Shown: positions 1 through 11,400 of the stretch, one piece after another
How positions within the stretch are numbered: position 1 is the stretch's first letter
Layout: each line of letters starts with the position of its first letter
Source of the DNA: Tilletia caries
Lineage: Eukaryota; Basidiomycota; Exobasidiomycetes; Tilletiales; Tilletiaceae
DNA length: 64,000 nt
Reading direction: 5' to 3'
Assembly: GCA_032718865.1 (NCBI GenBank)
Contig: JALUTQ010000046.1
Location: 310,001 to 374,000, forward strand
The notes under the pieces: generated by a model
What the model was told of the DNA's origin: nothing
The model's input: only the letters and a program-made list of their open reading frames with translations
Databases searched by the model: none
Translations under genes and position numbers: made by a program

Positions 1-136
1 TGCCTTGCCTGAATGCTGAACCTGCCCCTCGTATGCCGCCGTCTTACACCTCGTCACGAGGGCCAAGTATCAAGCCCGGCCCATCAGACTCACACAAGGC
101 AAGAACACAAAATGTACACTGCGTCGATTCGGAACA

Positions 137-995
137 TCATCTCCCCCCTAATCTGCTACCGATCCCCCTTGCTAGCCCACTGACACCGTTTGAGAAGGCA
201 GTCAAAGCGATGTTCCCTTGCGGCCATGGCAGACCTGCTCCGCCCGTAAGAGAGGAAGCTGAGGCGGCCAGACCGCTGATTGGTGAGGACGAGGACGCGG
301 CCACGGACGCTTTGCGGGCGACGTCCTTCGCTTTCGCTGTAGGTAAACGGAATCGTCAGCTCCAGTGGTAACGGGTACAGCCAAATTCTTCCACACTCAC
401 CCTGAGCGACGATCTCCCTAATGTTCGTCTCCAGAACAAGCCCACCCTGCACCACCTCCGCCAGCAACGCATGTACCTCGTCAAAGTGGAAGATCAGGTC
501 CAGCTCGCACACGTTCTCGAACATCTGGTCGAGAGACTCGACGAAGACTTGGATGAGGTCGAGAATGCCGAGTTCGGACTCGGAGGCGTCGACGACGAAG
601 ACGAAGTAGAGGGTGGCGTAGTGTCGGTAGATTACCCGGAGACGGTCGTTTCCTATGGGAGGACGGGTGAGGAGGGAGGAGGAGGAGGAGGACGATGCTG
701 TGGCCGATCCTCCTGCCTTGTTATTCGCGCCTGTTCTCCCTCCTCCACCTCCATTCGTCGACCCGGACCCGGACCCAGGCTCTACCGCGCTACCCCTACC
801 CGCCGCATGAGGCAAGAGCGCATCGAGCTCCGGCGCGTCGAGGAAATTGCAGGCAGCGTCTGGGCGCCGGGAGACGAGCTGGTAGATGCGGTTGACGAGG
901 GCCTGTTGGCGCGCGGGTGGGAGGATGAGCGGGGTGTAGAACTTGGAGAGCCGGACCTTGGCGTGGTTGTTGAAGACGAGGACGGAGATAATCAT
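137..995 (-). CDS. APS3: AP-3 complex sigma subunit (clathrin-adaptor small chain)
   Basis: Small subunit of the AP-3 adaptor, which sorts cargo from Golgi/endosomes to the vacuole. Two exons on the minus strand: 995-401 and 336-137. The intron 400-337 has a GTGAGT donor and CTACAG acceptor, and splicing gives 264 residues ending in a TGA at 137-139. The start MIISVLVFNN is the typical opening of adaptor sigma chains. The core reads RHYATLYFVFVVD, then ELGILDLIQVFVESLD, NVCELDLIFHFDEVH and VLETNIREIV, all family signatures. Odd: residues about 52-105 are a Gly/Ser-rich low-complexity insert that ordinary sigma chains (about 190 residues) lack. The second exon encodes a Ser/Ala/Gly tail. The 5' flank is cut by the YR retrotransposon, whose A1 repeat begins 196 bp upstream of the start. 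The family is certain; APS3 rather than another sigma rests on the overall sequence. Confidence 0.88.
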
Positions 996-1190
996 TGCTT
1001 CTCTGTTTCTTCTTCCTTTCCCGCCGCTCAGCTGGCGTCTGTCCCTTTCAGATTCCCTTTCCCAAGTGCCAACTTCCGAGTGCCAACTTCCAAGAAGTCC
1101 TTGCTCGAGATGTCCAAGCGCTCGGTCTGGTTGTGTCAGTGAGTGGGCACTGCTCGGAGCCTTTCTGCCACGTGCTGTGGACCCTTGGGA

Positions 1191-1405
1191 CTGTAACAGT
1201 TGACGTCTGCAGGCGCAGCGGAACAAGCTGCCACGCGAGAAGTGTGGATTGATTCTGTTTTTGTCACGTGCTCTCGTCGCGTCGCGCGTCCGTAGTACTC
1301 ACGACGCGCGACTCCAACACTTCCTCTTCCTCTCTTCACGATCTTCGCTCTCTCATTTGCCCTCGCTCGCTCAGATCATTCTGACCGCAGCAGTTCTTTT
1401 GTTCC
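1191..1405 (+). repeat. A1 split direct repeat of the YR retrotransposon (left terminus)
   Basis: 215 bp from ctgtaacagttgacgtctgc to gcagttcttttgttcc. It is nearly identical to 6862-7070 and 17714-17922, differing by one base in the ctcttc(g)acg stretch. It forms the left end of the element and probably carries its promoter, because the Gag ATG follows 97 bp later. Confidence 0.85.
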
Positions 1406-1501
1406 GACGCCCCATAGATCGTCCCCGCGCTTTGTCCCTCATTTCACCTTATTCCCCCAGCCGTTTCTCTTCCACAGACTTTCTCATTTCATCGTCTCAA
1501 G

Positions 1502-2968
1502 ATGGCCGAGGGCGGTGATGGCGCGGCTTCTTCCGGCCCTTCCACTTCCACTGGTGGAGGTGGGGTTCTCGCTCCCCCCAATCTCCCTCCCACTTCTTCT
1601 TCTTCCTCCTCCACCCTCTCTTCTACCCAGCAGATCGTGTTCAGTTCTGAACAGTTCCAGCAGCTTTTCTCGTCCGCGCTCTGCGCATACAACAAGGACG
1701 CCGACAAGTACGAAGGCCTCTCCTTCCCTTCCTTCAAGATCGACCACTCCTCATCGATCGGTGCATACAAGCTCTGGTTCGGCTGCCCGCTCACGATCCC
1801 CGACGACCTCGTCCGTCTCTTCAACGCTGGCTCGAATCTTCCTCTCTCACTCCTCACAGTCGCCGCAATTCGCGACTTCGGTATCAACCAACGTCGCTCC
1901 TCCTTCCACTCCAAGATGTCCGGCAAGCTCCTGGACGAGTACAACTCCTGGCATCTCCGCGACGAGTTTCTTCCCTTCCCCGAGTGGTCGCAGGCGATCC
2001 TCACCCTCATCCACCTCTTCCGTTCGGTCCGAGGCCCTCCGCCAGAGGACGAGGACATCGAGCAAGACCCGATCCACCAGCTGACGGAACACGTCCTCCA
2101 CATCTCGACCCGGGTCAACAGCTACAACTGGCCGATCTTCCGGGAATACGACAAGCGCATCCGGCAGCTTCTCTGGGCCCCTCGTCCCAAGGGCGTCGGT
2201 ATGCCGTTCAGTATCTCGACGATCCACGCGCAGACTCTGGACGACGCCGAGGTTCTTCTACACGGTCGTTCCGGTGCCGCCGCCGATTACGGCGCGGTTC
2301 TGAACTCTGCCTGGGCTGCGGTCGTGTCAGCTCCTCCCTCGGACATTATCCGAGTTGGCAAGAGACTCGCCGACCTCACTCTTCCATCAGCTGCCAAGGT
2401 CTCTGCGAAGGACGACTCCTCATCCTCCAAGACCTCAACTTCTCACTCTCACACACCCAGCTCCTCCACCAACAACAACTACGGCAGCAATGCCAATGGC
2501 AAGCGCAAGGCAGAAGATGACGGGCGATCTCAATCGCCCCAGTCGTCCTTTCGTGGCCCGCCAACCGCTCCACCCCTCCCTCGCAGCCCAATGTTCTGCA
2601 TCATCTGCCGCATTGTTACGGATCGGCACATCTGGTACCTCTGCCCCGGCCCGTACCCGCAAGACCTCTACCCCAATCCTCCCGGTCAGCCTCGAGGTTG
2701 GACCCGTCGGGGTCAGTCCAAGGACCTTTGTGCCAAGTACAATGCCGGTGTCCCAGAGCCCGGTATGCTGTGCCTCCACGGCCATTACTGCTCCCAGTGT
2801 GGCCGCGACACTTGCCGAGCCATCGACCATGGCCCTCGCGAGAACACCGGTGCTCCCAGCTCCTCGGCCACAGTCACAGTAGCGCCCACTCCCAACACCA
2901 CTTCCAACCCTGTCGGATTCTCCGGCGCCGGTGACGCTCCCACAGCGCCCCCTGCCAAAGACAATTAG
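1502..2968 (+). CDS. Gag-like protein of the YR retrotransposon
   Basis: 488 residues starting at ATG 1502. The first 45 residues are Ser/Thr/Pro/Gly-rich, followed by a probably helical central region (about 45-300) and a Ser/Asn linker with a basic KRK stretch. The C-terminal Cys/His-rich part (about 365-445) contains CIIC, CLHGHYCSQC and CRAIDHG and probably binds nucleic acid. I recognise no named domain; the Gag role is inferred from its place before RT. The frame ends at TAG 2966. Just before it lies a C5 run (2948-2952). With one C fewer, the reading frame would continue straight into the RT frame, so Gag and Pol may once have been one polyprotein, or a programmed frameshift may occur here. 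Confidence 0.7.
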   Translation: MAEGGDGAASSGPSTSTGGGGVLAPPNLPPTSSSSSSTLSSTQQIVFSSEQFQQLFSSALCAYNKDADKYEGLSFPSFKIDHSSSIGAYKLWFGCPLTIPDDLVRLFNAGSNLPLSLLTVAAIRDFGINQRRSSFHSKMSGKLLDEYNSWHLRDEFLPFPEWSQAILTLIHLFRSVRGPPPEDEDIEQDPIHQLTEHVLHISTRVNSYNWPIFREYDKRIRQLLWAPRPKGVGMPFSISTIHAQTLDDAEVLLHGRSGAAADYGAVLNSAWAAVVSAPPSDIIRVGKRLADLTLPSAAKVSAKDDSSSSKTSTSHSHTPSSSTNNNYGSNANGKRKAEDDGRSQSPQSSFRGPPTAPPLPRSPMFCIICRIVTDRHIWYLCPGPYPQDLYPNPPGQPRGWTRRGQSKDLCAKYNAGVPEPGMLCLHGHYCSQCGRDTCRAIDHGPRENTGAPSSSATVTVAPTPNTTSNPVGFSGAGDAPTAPPAKDN

Positions 2969-4900
2969 AGACGCATTCACTTGCGTCTCAACCACCCTCC
3001 ATGCAGATCACTTCCTTCATGCCATCGACTCCATGCCCCCTGCTCTCAGGGATGAATATGCATACATTCCCAACTCTATCACCAATGGCTTCTCAATGGG
3101 CCCTCTCTCTCTCCCTTCCTCAACTCACTTCCACAAGAACCATTACAAGGAGGACCGCCAATCATCCATCGACAACTGGTTGTCGAAATCGCTTGATGCC
3201 GGGTTCATTGCTGGACCTTTCGACACGGCCCAGGTGGAGGCGGAGATTGGCCCGATCCACGCGTCACCGCTCCAGATCGTCGACAAGCACGATGCCAACG
3301 GTCGGATCATCAAGGAAAGGATCGTCTACGACGCTTCCTACCCCAAAGCCCGACCCGGCCGACCACCACCCCCCATCCCTTCCATCAACTCCCAGATTCG
3401 GAAAGAGGACTACCCTTGCGAGTGGTTTACTGCGGTCGAGACAAAGATCTTGGTTAGTACCTCTCCCTCTCCTGCTCCTTCCTCTTACCTCCCTTCTTCC
3501 TCAGCTTGGCAGCTCTGCTTGCTTGCTACCCTTGGCGCATCTGCCCTCTTCTCTTGGCGCTTCTGCCCTCGTCCCCTGGCGCATCTGCCCTTCTCTCTCT
3601 TGGCGCATCTGCCTGGCGCATCTGCCCACTCTACCCTCACACCTCCTACTCTCTACCTCGCTCTCTTCTCCTGAGCTGCTCTCTAACCTACATCTTCTCT
3701 CTCCTCTTTCTGCTCCCTTGATCTCTTCAGATCCGCTCCGCTCCTCCTCACGCACGCTTTGCTGGTTTCGACCTCAAAGACGCTTTCCAACAGCTCGGGA
3801 ACTTGCCGTCTCAACGACGCCTGTTCTGCATCAACGTCCTCGACCGCATTTACGTCTGGCTCGTCGGCATCTTCGGATTGACCTCGATCTGCGGTCTCTT
3901 TGGGGCGTGCTGCGACGTAACTTGCTTCTTCCTCGAACTCCTCTTCCCCCTTCTCCTCACCAAGCACTACGTCGACGACTTTCTCGTCGCCGACTTCGCC
4001 CCTCCATCTTCTCCTCACGCCGATCGGCCCTTCGATCTCATCCTACACGCGGTCCGCGAGTTCGGCTGGGAGGTCCATCCGGAGAAGTTCTTCTCCTGGA
4101 CTCGGCAGTTCACCTTCCTTGGCTTCGAGTGGGACGCCGACTCTCGCTCCGCCACTCTCACTCAGAAGAAGCAAACCAAGTTCCTTGGCAAGCTAATCGC
4201 TCTCAACAACTCTCACGACGTGTCCGAGAAGGAGGTGGCATCTGTGATCGGCTCCTGCCAACACGTTTGCGTTATCGCCACTTATCGACGCTCCAAGCTC
4301 AACGCCCTCTATCGCCTACGCAACTCGTTCATCGGCTCTCACTCTGCTACTCGTCGATATCTCGACACTGCCAGCAAACGCGAAGTTGTGGACTGGATCC
4401 ACTTCTTCCAAGCCGGCCCAGTCACTTGCTCGCTCGATACTTCCTCTTCGTTCTTCCACACTCCGGTCTTCTCCGACGCCAGCGACTTCGCTCTCGGTGT
4501 CGTCCTCGGTTCCAAGGCCCTCTCCATCCCTCTACCCCCTGACTATTGCGACCGTCCCGAAATCAACATCGGTGTCGGCGAGGCCTGGGCTTTCGAACTC
4601 GCTGTCCACGCCGCGATCGCTGCTGGCGCTCGCTCCTGCGTTCTTCTCGTCCACGTCGACAACCAGGGCGTGGTCTACGCCCTGCGTCGAGGAAGATCTC
4701 GCAACCAGCTCGTCAACGAGGTCATTGATCGCACCTCTGAGTACGCTCTCTCCTTCGACGTCGAGCTTTCGGTTCGTTACGTCAGGTCAGAAGACAACCC
4801 CTGCAGACGCTCCGTCGAGGGGGACTCTTCAGGATACGAGCCTCTCATCTTCCCATTCGATCGCCCTTGGGAGTCGATCCTGAACATTCGGTCATCATGA
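2931..4900 (+). CDS. Reverse transcriptase-RNase H of the YR retrotransposon, split by an intron
   Basis: Pol of the DIRS-order element. Exon 1 (2931-3452) contains the RT fingers, with IVYDASYPKARPGRPPPPIP. Exon 2 (3731-4900) has RT motif A (GFDLKDAFQQL), motif C (HYVDDFLV) and a thumb/connection, then an RNase H-like part with VFSDASDFALG and VHVDNQG. The intron 3453-3730 (donor GTTAGT, acceptor CTTCAG) joins in phase 0. Its removal brings motif A into place, and the upstream frame otherwise runs into a stop by 3674. The frame overlaps the end of Gag and has no early ATG; the first internal ATG is about 3033. The stop TGA (4898-4900) overlaps the ATG of the recombinase as ATGA. Confidence 0.75.
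3453..3730 (+). other. Spliceosomal-type intron inside the RT gene, with minisatellite
   Basis: 278-nt intron required to join the two RT exons. It starts GTTAGT and ends with a pyrimidine tract and CAG. Five imperfect copies of tggcgcatctgccc, spaced 13-22 bp, lie at 3533-3627. The rest is C/T-rich. Confidence 0.65.
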
Positions 4901-6445
4901 CCCAGCCTCCTTCTCTTTCACGTCGGCGCTCTTCTTCTTTTTCCGGTCGAGACCTCTTCTCTCTCCTCTTCTTCATTGCTTTCTCAACCTCTCAGCTCTC
5001 TTTCTCTTCGTCGGTCCTTTGAGCGCACGCAACCTTCTTCTTCCTCTACTCCCCTCTCTTCGTCAACTTCGGTTCTCGCTTCCACTTCCAGATCCTCAAT
5101 CTCTTCTTCATTCCAGGCCTCTACTTCAACTGTTCTCCACCCTTCCCTCAATCAATCCACAACGCTTCGTACTTCTTCATCTTCCCCTGCGCTCCGTCGC
5201 GTGCGTGGCTCCGGCAACGCTACTCGTGCTCGGGAGCACGCCGTTGCTACCTTTGGCTCTCTCGACTCCTTCTCCATCGGCTCATCCGACATGGTCGCCA
5301 ATATCTGGGCCACCCTCTCTGAGGACGACGTTCCAACTGCCGATCTCTCTGGCGAGGAAGCCGACAGGATGCCTCGTTCGGAAGCCCTTCCCCGTCTCTC
5401 TCCTGCTCGGCACGTCGTTCGCGCGGTCTTCGGCTCTCTGGACGACGACGCCATCGATCGACTGAGGGAGTTCCAGCTCCAACGGGTCAAGAAGTCGACG
5501 CAAGCCCAATACGCAGGCTTCGTCGTCAACTTCCTGCTCTGGGCTGACGACTTGGACATCCCTCTCCACCTCCGTTTCCCAACTCCAGACAACCTCCTCC
5601 TTCTCTTCTTCTCCTCGATCTCCCCCTACTACGCCGAGGCGACCCTCAACAAGTTCGTGTCCGGACTCAAGCTGTGGCACGCGATTCATGGTCTCCCTTG
5701 GAGCCTTGATCGCGTCCAGGGTCGAACTATCCGCCAGGCCTTCAAGAACATCTCCCTCGACCCCCTCAACCTCCGTCGACCTATCCGTATCGACGACTTC
5801 AAGGCTATGCGCGCCCACATGGATCCTCATGATCCGGGCGACGCCGCTATTTACGCCTGCGTCCTGTTCGCGATGTGGTCGATGTCCCGACATGGCGAGC
5901 TTACTGTCCGCACAGGATCAGACCCTCCTTCTCGCCGCGCTCGACATGGTGACTTCAAGCCCATCCAGGACACTCCTGATGGCCCCATCAACTCATATCC
6001 ACTCCACATCCCCTCCGACAAGACTCATGCTCGTGCCGGTTTTGACCGGGTCGCTTCTGCCCAGCCCAACAACCTTCCCATCTGCCCCGTTACTGCCGTC
6101 CGCTGGCATCTTCACGTCAACAGCTCTGTCCCTAAGGACGCTGGTGCCTTCGCCTATCGAGGAAAGCTTGGGAAACTCTACGAGTTGACCAGCTCCCATT
6201 TCGGCAAGACTATCAACGACTGGCTCCGCAAAGGTGGTCGCCCCCCAATCCAAGGACACTCCTTCCGCATCGGTGGTGCGACTCTTCTCCATGCCAACGG
6301 CATCTCCATCGCTGACATCAAGCACCTTGGAGGATGGAAATCCGATGTCGCCATCCAGTACATCCGGGACATTCATCTCAAGCACGCCGAGTTAACCTCC
6401 AACCTCAACGTCGACATTCTCCACCGTCCCCTCTTCGACTCTTGA
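4897..6445 (+). CDS. Tyrosine recombinase (integrase) of the YR retrotransposon; one-base frameshift near the start
   Basis: The catalytic part is an intact frame up to 6445. It has an N-terminal SAM-like region (FQLQRVKKSTQAQYAGFVV), an Arg box (FAMWSMSRHGEL), HSFRIGGATLLHANG (the HxxR box), HLGGWKSD and the likely nucleophile Tyr in IQYIRDIH. It would resolve or insert the circular DNA intermediate at B|A junctions. The best start is the ATG at 4897, which overlaps the RT stop. That frame meets the recombinase frame only if the T5 run at 4938-4942 is read as T4; as given, the frame from 4897 ends at 5023. Without that ATG the catalytic frame has no Met until about 5290. The N-terminus is Ser/Thr-rich. 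Confidence 0.75.
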
Positions 6446-6666
6446 CTCTCCTACCTCTTCTCTCTGCTTCTCAACTTCTCCTCTCTTCAACTTCTCCTCT
6501 CTTCTCATACCTTTTTCTACTTCTCTTCTCTTGCTCTTCCTCACTCCGCCTTTAATTCCACACACTTTTACGATGTTCCTGTCCTTGTTGGTGCCTCCAA
6601 CGCTCGCCAGCGGGTCTCGTCTTCGACGCTCGAGCTTGACGCTTACCGTCCTTCGGACAGGCGGGA
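6446..6666 (+). other. 3' untranslated spacer of the YR element
   Basis: 220 bp between the recombinase stop and B1. It is C/T-rich, then contains unique sequence with tcttcgacgctcgagcttgacg. No coding signal seen. Confidence 0.5.
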
Positions 6667-6861
6667 TGGCCAGCCCCCGCTGCTGCGTCCAGACTGCGAG
6701 CCCCTACCAGCGTTCCGAGCATCCTATTGCTCTAAGGCACAACAAAGACACACTCCACGTGCGTCTGGGTCTCATTTAGCAGAAAGTTACTGAGTTTCTC
6801 CTCTAAACAAGTCTCACTTCTCTTTCATGAACATAATCACTCCTAAACGCAGCGAGTGTGG
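6667..6861 (+). repeat. B1 split direct repeat
   Basis: 195 bp from tggccagcccccgctgctgc to cgcagcgagtgtgg. The same sequence occurs at 17519-17713 and 22284-22478. It abuts A2 without a gap; such a B|A junction is what circle closure of an Ngaro element produces. Confidence 0.85.
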
Positions 6862-7070
6862 CTGTAACAGTTGACGTCTGCAGGCGCAGCGGAACAAGCT
6901 GCCACGCGAGAAGTGTGGATTGATTCTGTTTTTGTCACGTGCTCTCGTCGCGTCGCGCGTCCGTAGTACTCACGACGCGCGACTCCAACACTTCCTCTTC
7001 CTCTCTTCGACGATCTTCGCTCTCTCATTTGCCCTCGCTCGCTCAGATCATTCTGACCGCAGCAGTTCTT
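6862..7070 (+). repeat. A2 split direct repeat, interrupted by MULE copy 1
   Basis: Copy of A1 starting directly after B1. It is broken after gcagttctt (7062-7070), which is the 9-bp target duplication of the MULE. The last bases of A2 (ttgttcc) reappear at 17461-17467 on the other side. Confidence 0.85.
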
Positions 7071-7343
7071 AACGTCAGTAGCCCATCCCCCTGAAAATCC
7101 GGAGCCACGTGGCTTCCTTGAACTCTTCACACCACGCGTGACGCGCGCGCGTCGCGTCTAGCTACGCGCCGATGGCAGCAAGCGCGCCTTGTGTTATACC
7201 TTATAAGCAATAGACGCGCAAGCACTTTCCTTTACTCTCTCCTCAATCCTCACTCCTCAGTCCTGCTTCCAGTGCTTTCCCCGCTTTTCTTCTTCTTCTC
7301 ACTTCATCATCCATGGACGACTCGACACGATCCTGGTGCACGA

Positions 7344-7927
7344 TGTTGAAGATTGCATCTTCATAGCAACCTCCACGTGGTTGTGACCTTTCCACAGTCT
7401 TTCCTATATAGATGAGACCCTTAGTCTCATTTGTGACTCCACTTCCAGTCTCATCGATTCCTGCGTTTGTGACACGAAATCGTTGCGCAACGATGTGGCA
7501 CACATTGTTCATTGCGCAATGGCTGTCCTCCCCCTGTACCCACAAAGCTATATAAGCAGGCACTTTCCACCACCACTGTTTCCCCCGCTCCTATTGAAAT
7601 TCACCACACACGTTCCTGCTTCCACTCTCCCTCGTCACCTCCTCACCTTTGACCTCGTCCTCCTCATCTTTTACCTTCTCGCCCTCATCCTTGACTTCCC
7701 CGTCAAAGGTTGCATCCTTTCCGTATCTTCAGGCATAGGCTAGAGTTCTGGCAGCACGTCACTTCGCCCTCATTGCGAGGGGGTACTACGTAGCTGACCG
7801 TCCGACACCGAACCTGAGATACTGGGATTGCTCCTGCGACTCGTCAAGCGACGTCGGCCTCTCTCCTCCACCTTGTCGGTCCTCCCAAGGTGAGTAGTCG
7901 AGCACTGAGCACCTAGTATTTACAACA
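7344..7927 (+). repeat. 5' LTR of the Copia element
   Basis: 584 bp, TGTTGAAG...TTTACAACA. It has a TATA-like ctatataagc near 7550, a 16-bp perfect palindrome at 7479-7494 and a 10-bp one (attgcgcaat) near 7515. The 7732-7810 stretch resembles part of the Gypsy leader at 59518-59594. Confidence 0.92.
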
Positions 7928-8499
7928 GATTAAGAGTCTGACTAGCTCTGCTCCTTTCTTCCCTCTGCTCCTGTCCGTGGACTTTCTTCTGGTCCTCGTC
8001 CTCGTCCTCGTCCTCGTCGATCTCGTCTCTGCCATCCTCGACCTCGTCTTCATCGATTTCGATTTTTCGACCTTGTCCTCACGAATCGCTGGTTCTCCAC
8101 GATTGCTGTCGGTTCTCCGCTTGCCGCTGGTTCTCCGCCGCCTGCCAACCTACCACTCTGTTTTTCGGTGCTGCTTCTGGTCCTCCTCGCACACCTCGAC
8201 CTTCGATCTCCACCTTGTCGGTCCTCCCAAGACGGATCCAAGGTTTTCTTCAAGCATCCAAGGCCCGAGCAAGACTTGCCTTTCGGCTTTCTCTCTTCGT
8301 TCTTGTGCCCTCGCTGGCCTCGACCTCCTCGACCGCGACTTCGAGAGCCTTTCTTCTGCTCTGCGTCGCCTTCGATCTCGTCCTGCGGTTTCTGCGTTAT
8401 CGCTCCCGCCTCGTCCTCGACTCTCCAGTCTTCTCGACCTCCGATCCTCTTCTTTCTTCGGCCCTCGGTCTTCTTTCTTCTCTGCCTCTCTTCTTCGAC
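7928..8499 (+). other. Copia leader between 5' LTR and Gag
   Basis: About 570 bp without a convincing gene. It is dominated by ctcgtc repeats. The first bases after the LTR (gattaagagtctgac) are in the primer-binding position, but I cannot name the matching tRNA. Confidence 0.5.
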
Positions 8500-11400
8500 A
8501 TGGACGACACCAACTCCTCCGCCATCTCCGGCATTCCTTCCCTCGTCAGCCTCGAAAACTTCTTCGCCTGGCGAGAGGCAATCGAGCCCGTCTTCATCGG
8601 CATCCGCGCGTTCGACATTGTCCGCGGCGTCGAGACTCAGCCAACTCTGCCGCCCAACGCCACCTCCACCGATGTGCGCCTGTCCGAGTCCTGGAAGGAC
8701 AGGGACGCCAAGGCCATGTCCTACCTCCGCAAGACGGTCAGCGGGGCCCTCAAGGCCATGATTCGAGACCTCTCCTCGTCCGCCGACATGTGGTCCCTCC
8801 TCGCCAGTCTTCACGACTTGGGTTCCTCGGATCATCGGAGCGCCATCAACCGCAAGATGGTGAACCTCTTTCTCGACGAGGGCGGAGACATGGTCCAGCA
8901 CCTCAACTCCTTCATGGAGCTGGTGGCTGAGGCGAGCGCGGCGGGTCTTCCTTGGGGCACGGAGGACAAAGACAAGTGCGACCGTTTCCTCGACACCCTT
9001 CCTTATTCGCTCAGGGTTGTCAGGACGGAGTGGCGGCAGCTTCCGAAGGACGAGCGGACCTTTTTTTGCAGCTCGTCCGGGTCTACAACGAGGAGAACGC
9101 TTCTCAGAAGCACACGGCGGAGCGCAGCGCCAACGCCATGGCAATGGCCGCTGCCAGCCAACATCTCCACATCGCCATCAAGGGCGTGGCAAACAAGGCC
9201 CGCTCCGGCAAGTCCTCTTCGGGTGGCGGCAAGAAGAAGTCTTCTTCTTCGCCTTCTTCTTCTCAGGCGACCTCCGGCAGCAGCAAGGGCAAGGGCAACA
9301 GCAACGGCAACAGCAAGCGTCTGCTCTGCTACGGCTGTGGTGCTCGCGACCACGAACGTCCTGACTGTCCAGTCGCGAGCCACCTTCTTCCCGGCAATGG
9401 TCCGATCTGCTGGACATGCCACAAGCAAGGCCACGTCAAGTCCGAGTGTCCCAAGTCGACTTCGTCGTCCGGAAAGGCTGCCGCCGCCCTCGAGTCTTAT
9501 CCAGACGCCGACGAGATGCTCGCAGCCATGTTTGAGCCCTCCGTTCTTGCCGCCTCCACGACGTCGACCTTGATTCCCTTCATGATCGACTCTGGTGCAT
9601 CACAGCACATTGTCGACCGACCCGAGCTGCTCCTCAACTCTCGGAAAGCGGACAAGACCTTGACGTTCAAGACGGTTGGCTCCAAGCAGGCATCCGACCG
9701 CATCGGCGATGTCACTGGACTTCTTCCCTCCGGCCGCCGCGTCACTTTCCTGGACGTTGTGCTTCTCCCCGGCGCCGGAGTCAACTTGCTTTCGGAGGAA
9801 CTGCTGCGCGAGCGTGGCTGGATCAAAGTCATCGACGAGGATGACAACGCCCACCTCCAGCACAAGGACAACGCCTCTTGGCGCATGCCTTTGACCAAGC
9901 GTGGTCGAGCTCGATGGCTGCTGTTACACGTCGACCTTGCGGCCTCCACATCGTCTCCCTCAGCGATGCTGGCACCAATGCAGCCCGCTCAGCGCGATCC
10001 CGCTCTCGAGGTTCACATTCGCCTCGGTCACTTGGGCTTCAGCACCATCAAGAAGCTCGTCCGTTCGGGTCATCTTCCTCCCATTCCTGGGCTGAACGAT
10101 GCCACGCCTTGGTGCGATAGCTGCGAAGCTACCAAGGCTACCCGTCGACCGTTCAACGACGCGCCTCTCCACGCGAGTTCTCCGCTGGAGATCATCCTCA
10201 CGGATGTTGGCGGTCCCTTGGTGACTTGTTTTTGGTGGTTTCCAGTACTACGCGACCTTCATTGACGAGTACACGGACTACACCAAGGTCGACTTACTCC
10301 GCTCCAAGGCCGAGGTTTTTCGCTCGCCTTGTTGAGTTCGTCAAGGTAGCCGAACGGACTTTCGGCACCAAGGTGCAAGTCATTCGCACCGACGGCGGCG
10401 GCGAGTACGTCAACAAGCACATGTCCACCTGGACTGCTTCTAAGGGCATCCTCCACCACATCACAACGCCCCACACCCCGGAACTCAACGGTGTGGCTGA
10501 GCGCAAGAATCGTACCCTCAAGGAGATGACCGCCGCCATGCTTCACAGTAGCGGCCTCCCGGTTCAGTGGTGGGGACATGCGATTTTATTCGCTGCGGTG
10601 TTGCTCATGAAGGTAACCTTCGTCAAAGACGGTCGGACGGTTTGGGAGTGGGTACACAAGCGCAAACCCTCCCTTGGCAAGACTCGAGCATTCGGTTCTC
10701 CATGCTGGGTTCATATTCCCGCCGCTAACCGCACCAAGTCGGACCTCACCACTCCCAAGGCCTGGAAGGGACGTTTGGTCAGCTGGCCGACACAGCGCAG
10801 CGGCTGGGGGGGTGCACAACGAGACCACGGGGAAGATTGTCTTCTCCCGCAACGTCTCTTTCGGCCCCAAGCTCTCGTCCAAAGTCACCGAGGTCTCCGA
10901 GCCTTCCAACATCGTCCAGCTGGACGTGGAGCCTGGTGATCCCGGCTTCCTCGAGTACGACGAGGAAGACATTTCCGACGATGACGCGGAGCCAGGTCCC
11001 GACGCCAATAATGTCGAACTTCTTCCTCTTGGCCGCAAACGCCCTGAGCCCGAGGGGGGGGGTGAATCATGCGCCCGGCAACAGTCCTGCCGTGGCCGAT
11101 CGACCTCAAGGCATTCGCCGGCTTCCTGCGCGCGCTGGCCGCGGTCAACGTTCGTCTGCTTTTTCGGGACACGTACGCAGCGTTCATGCAGGAGTCGGAA
11201 GGGTTTCTTTGCAAGATTGCCCTCGTCGACGACGACCCCACAAGCTACGGCGACGCCATGTCGAGTCCTGAGCGTCAGCAGTGGGCCAAGGCTTTCGAAG
11301 CGGAGCTGGAGTCTCTGTTCAAGAACGAGACGCTCGAGGAGGTGGTCCTCCCTCCCGGCGCCAAGGTCGTATCGACCAAGTGGGTCTGCAAGACTAAGAG

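Noticed and set aside
3001..4542. 513-codon open frame overlapping the YR-element RT
   Set aside because: Arg/Ser/Leu/Pro-rich shadow of the RT gene; the RT motifs are in the other frames.
1191..7075. Crypton (YR DNA transposon)
   Set aside because: An RT-RNase H gene and split direct repeats accompany the recombinase, so it is a YR retrotransposon.
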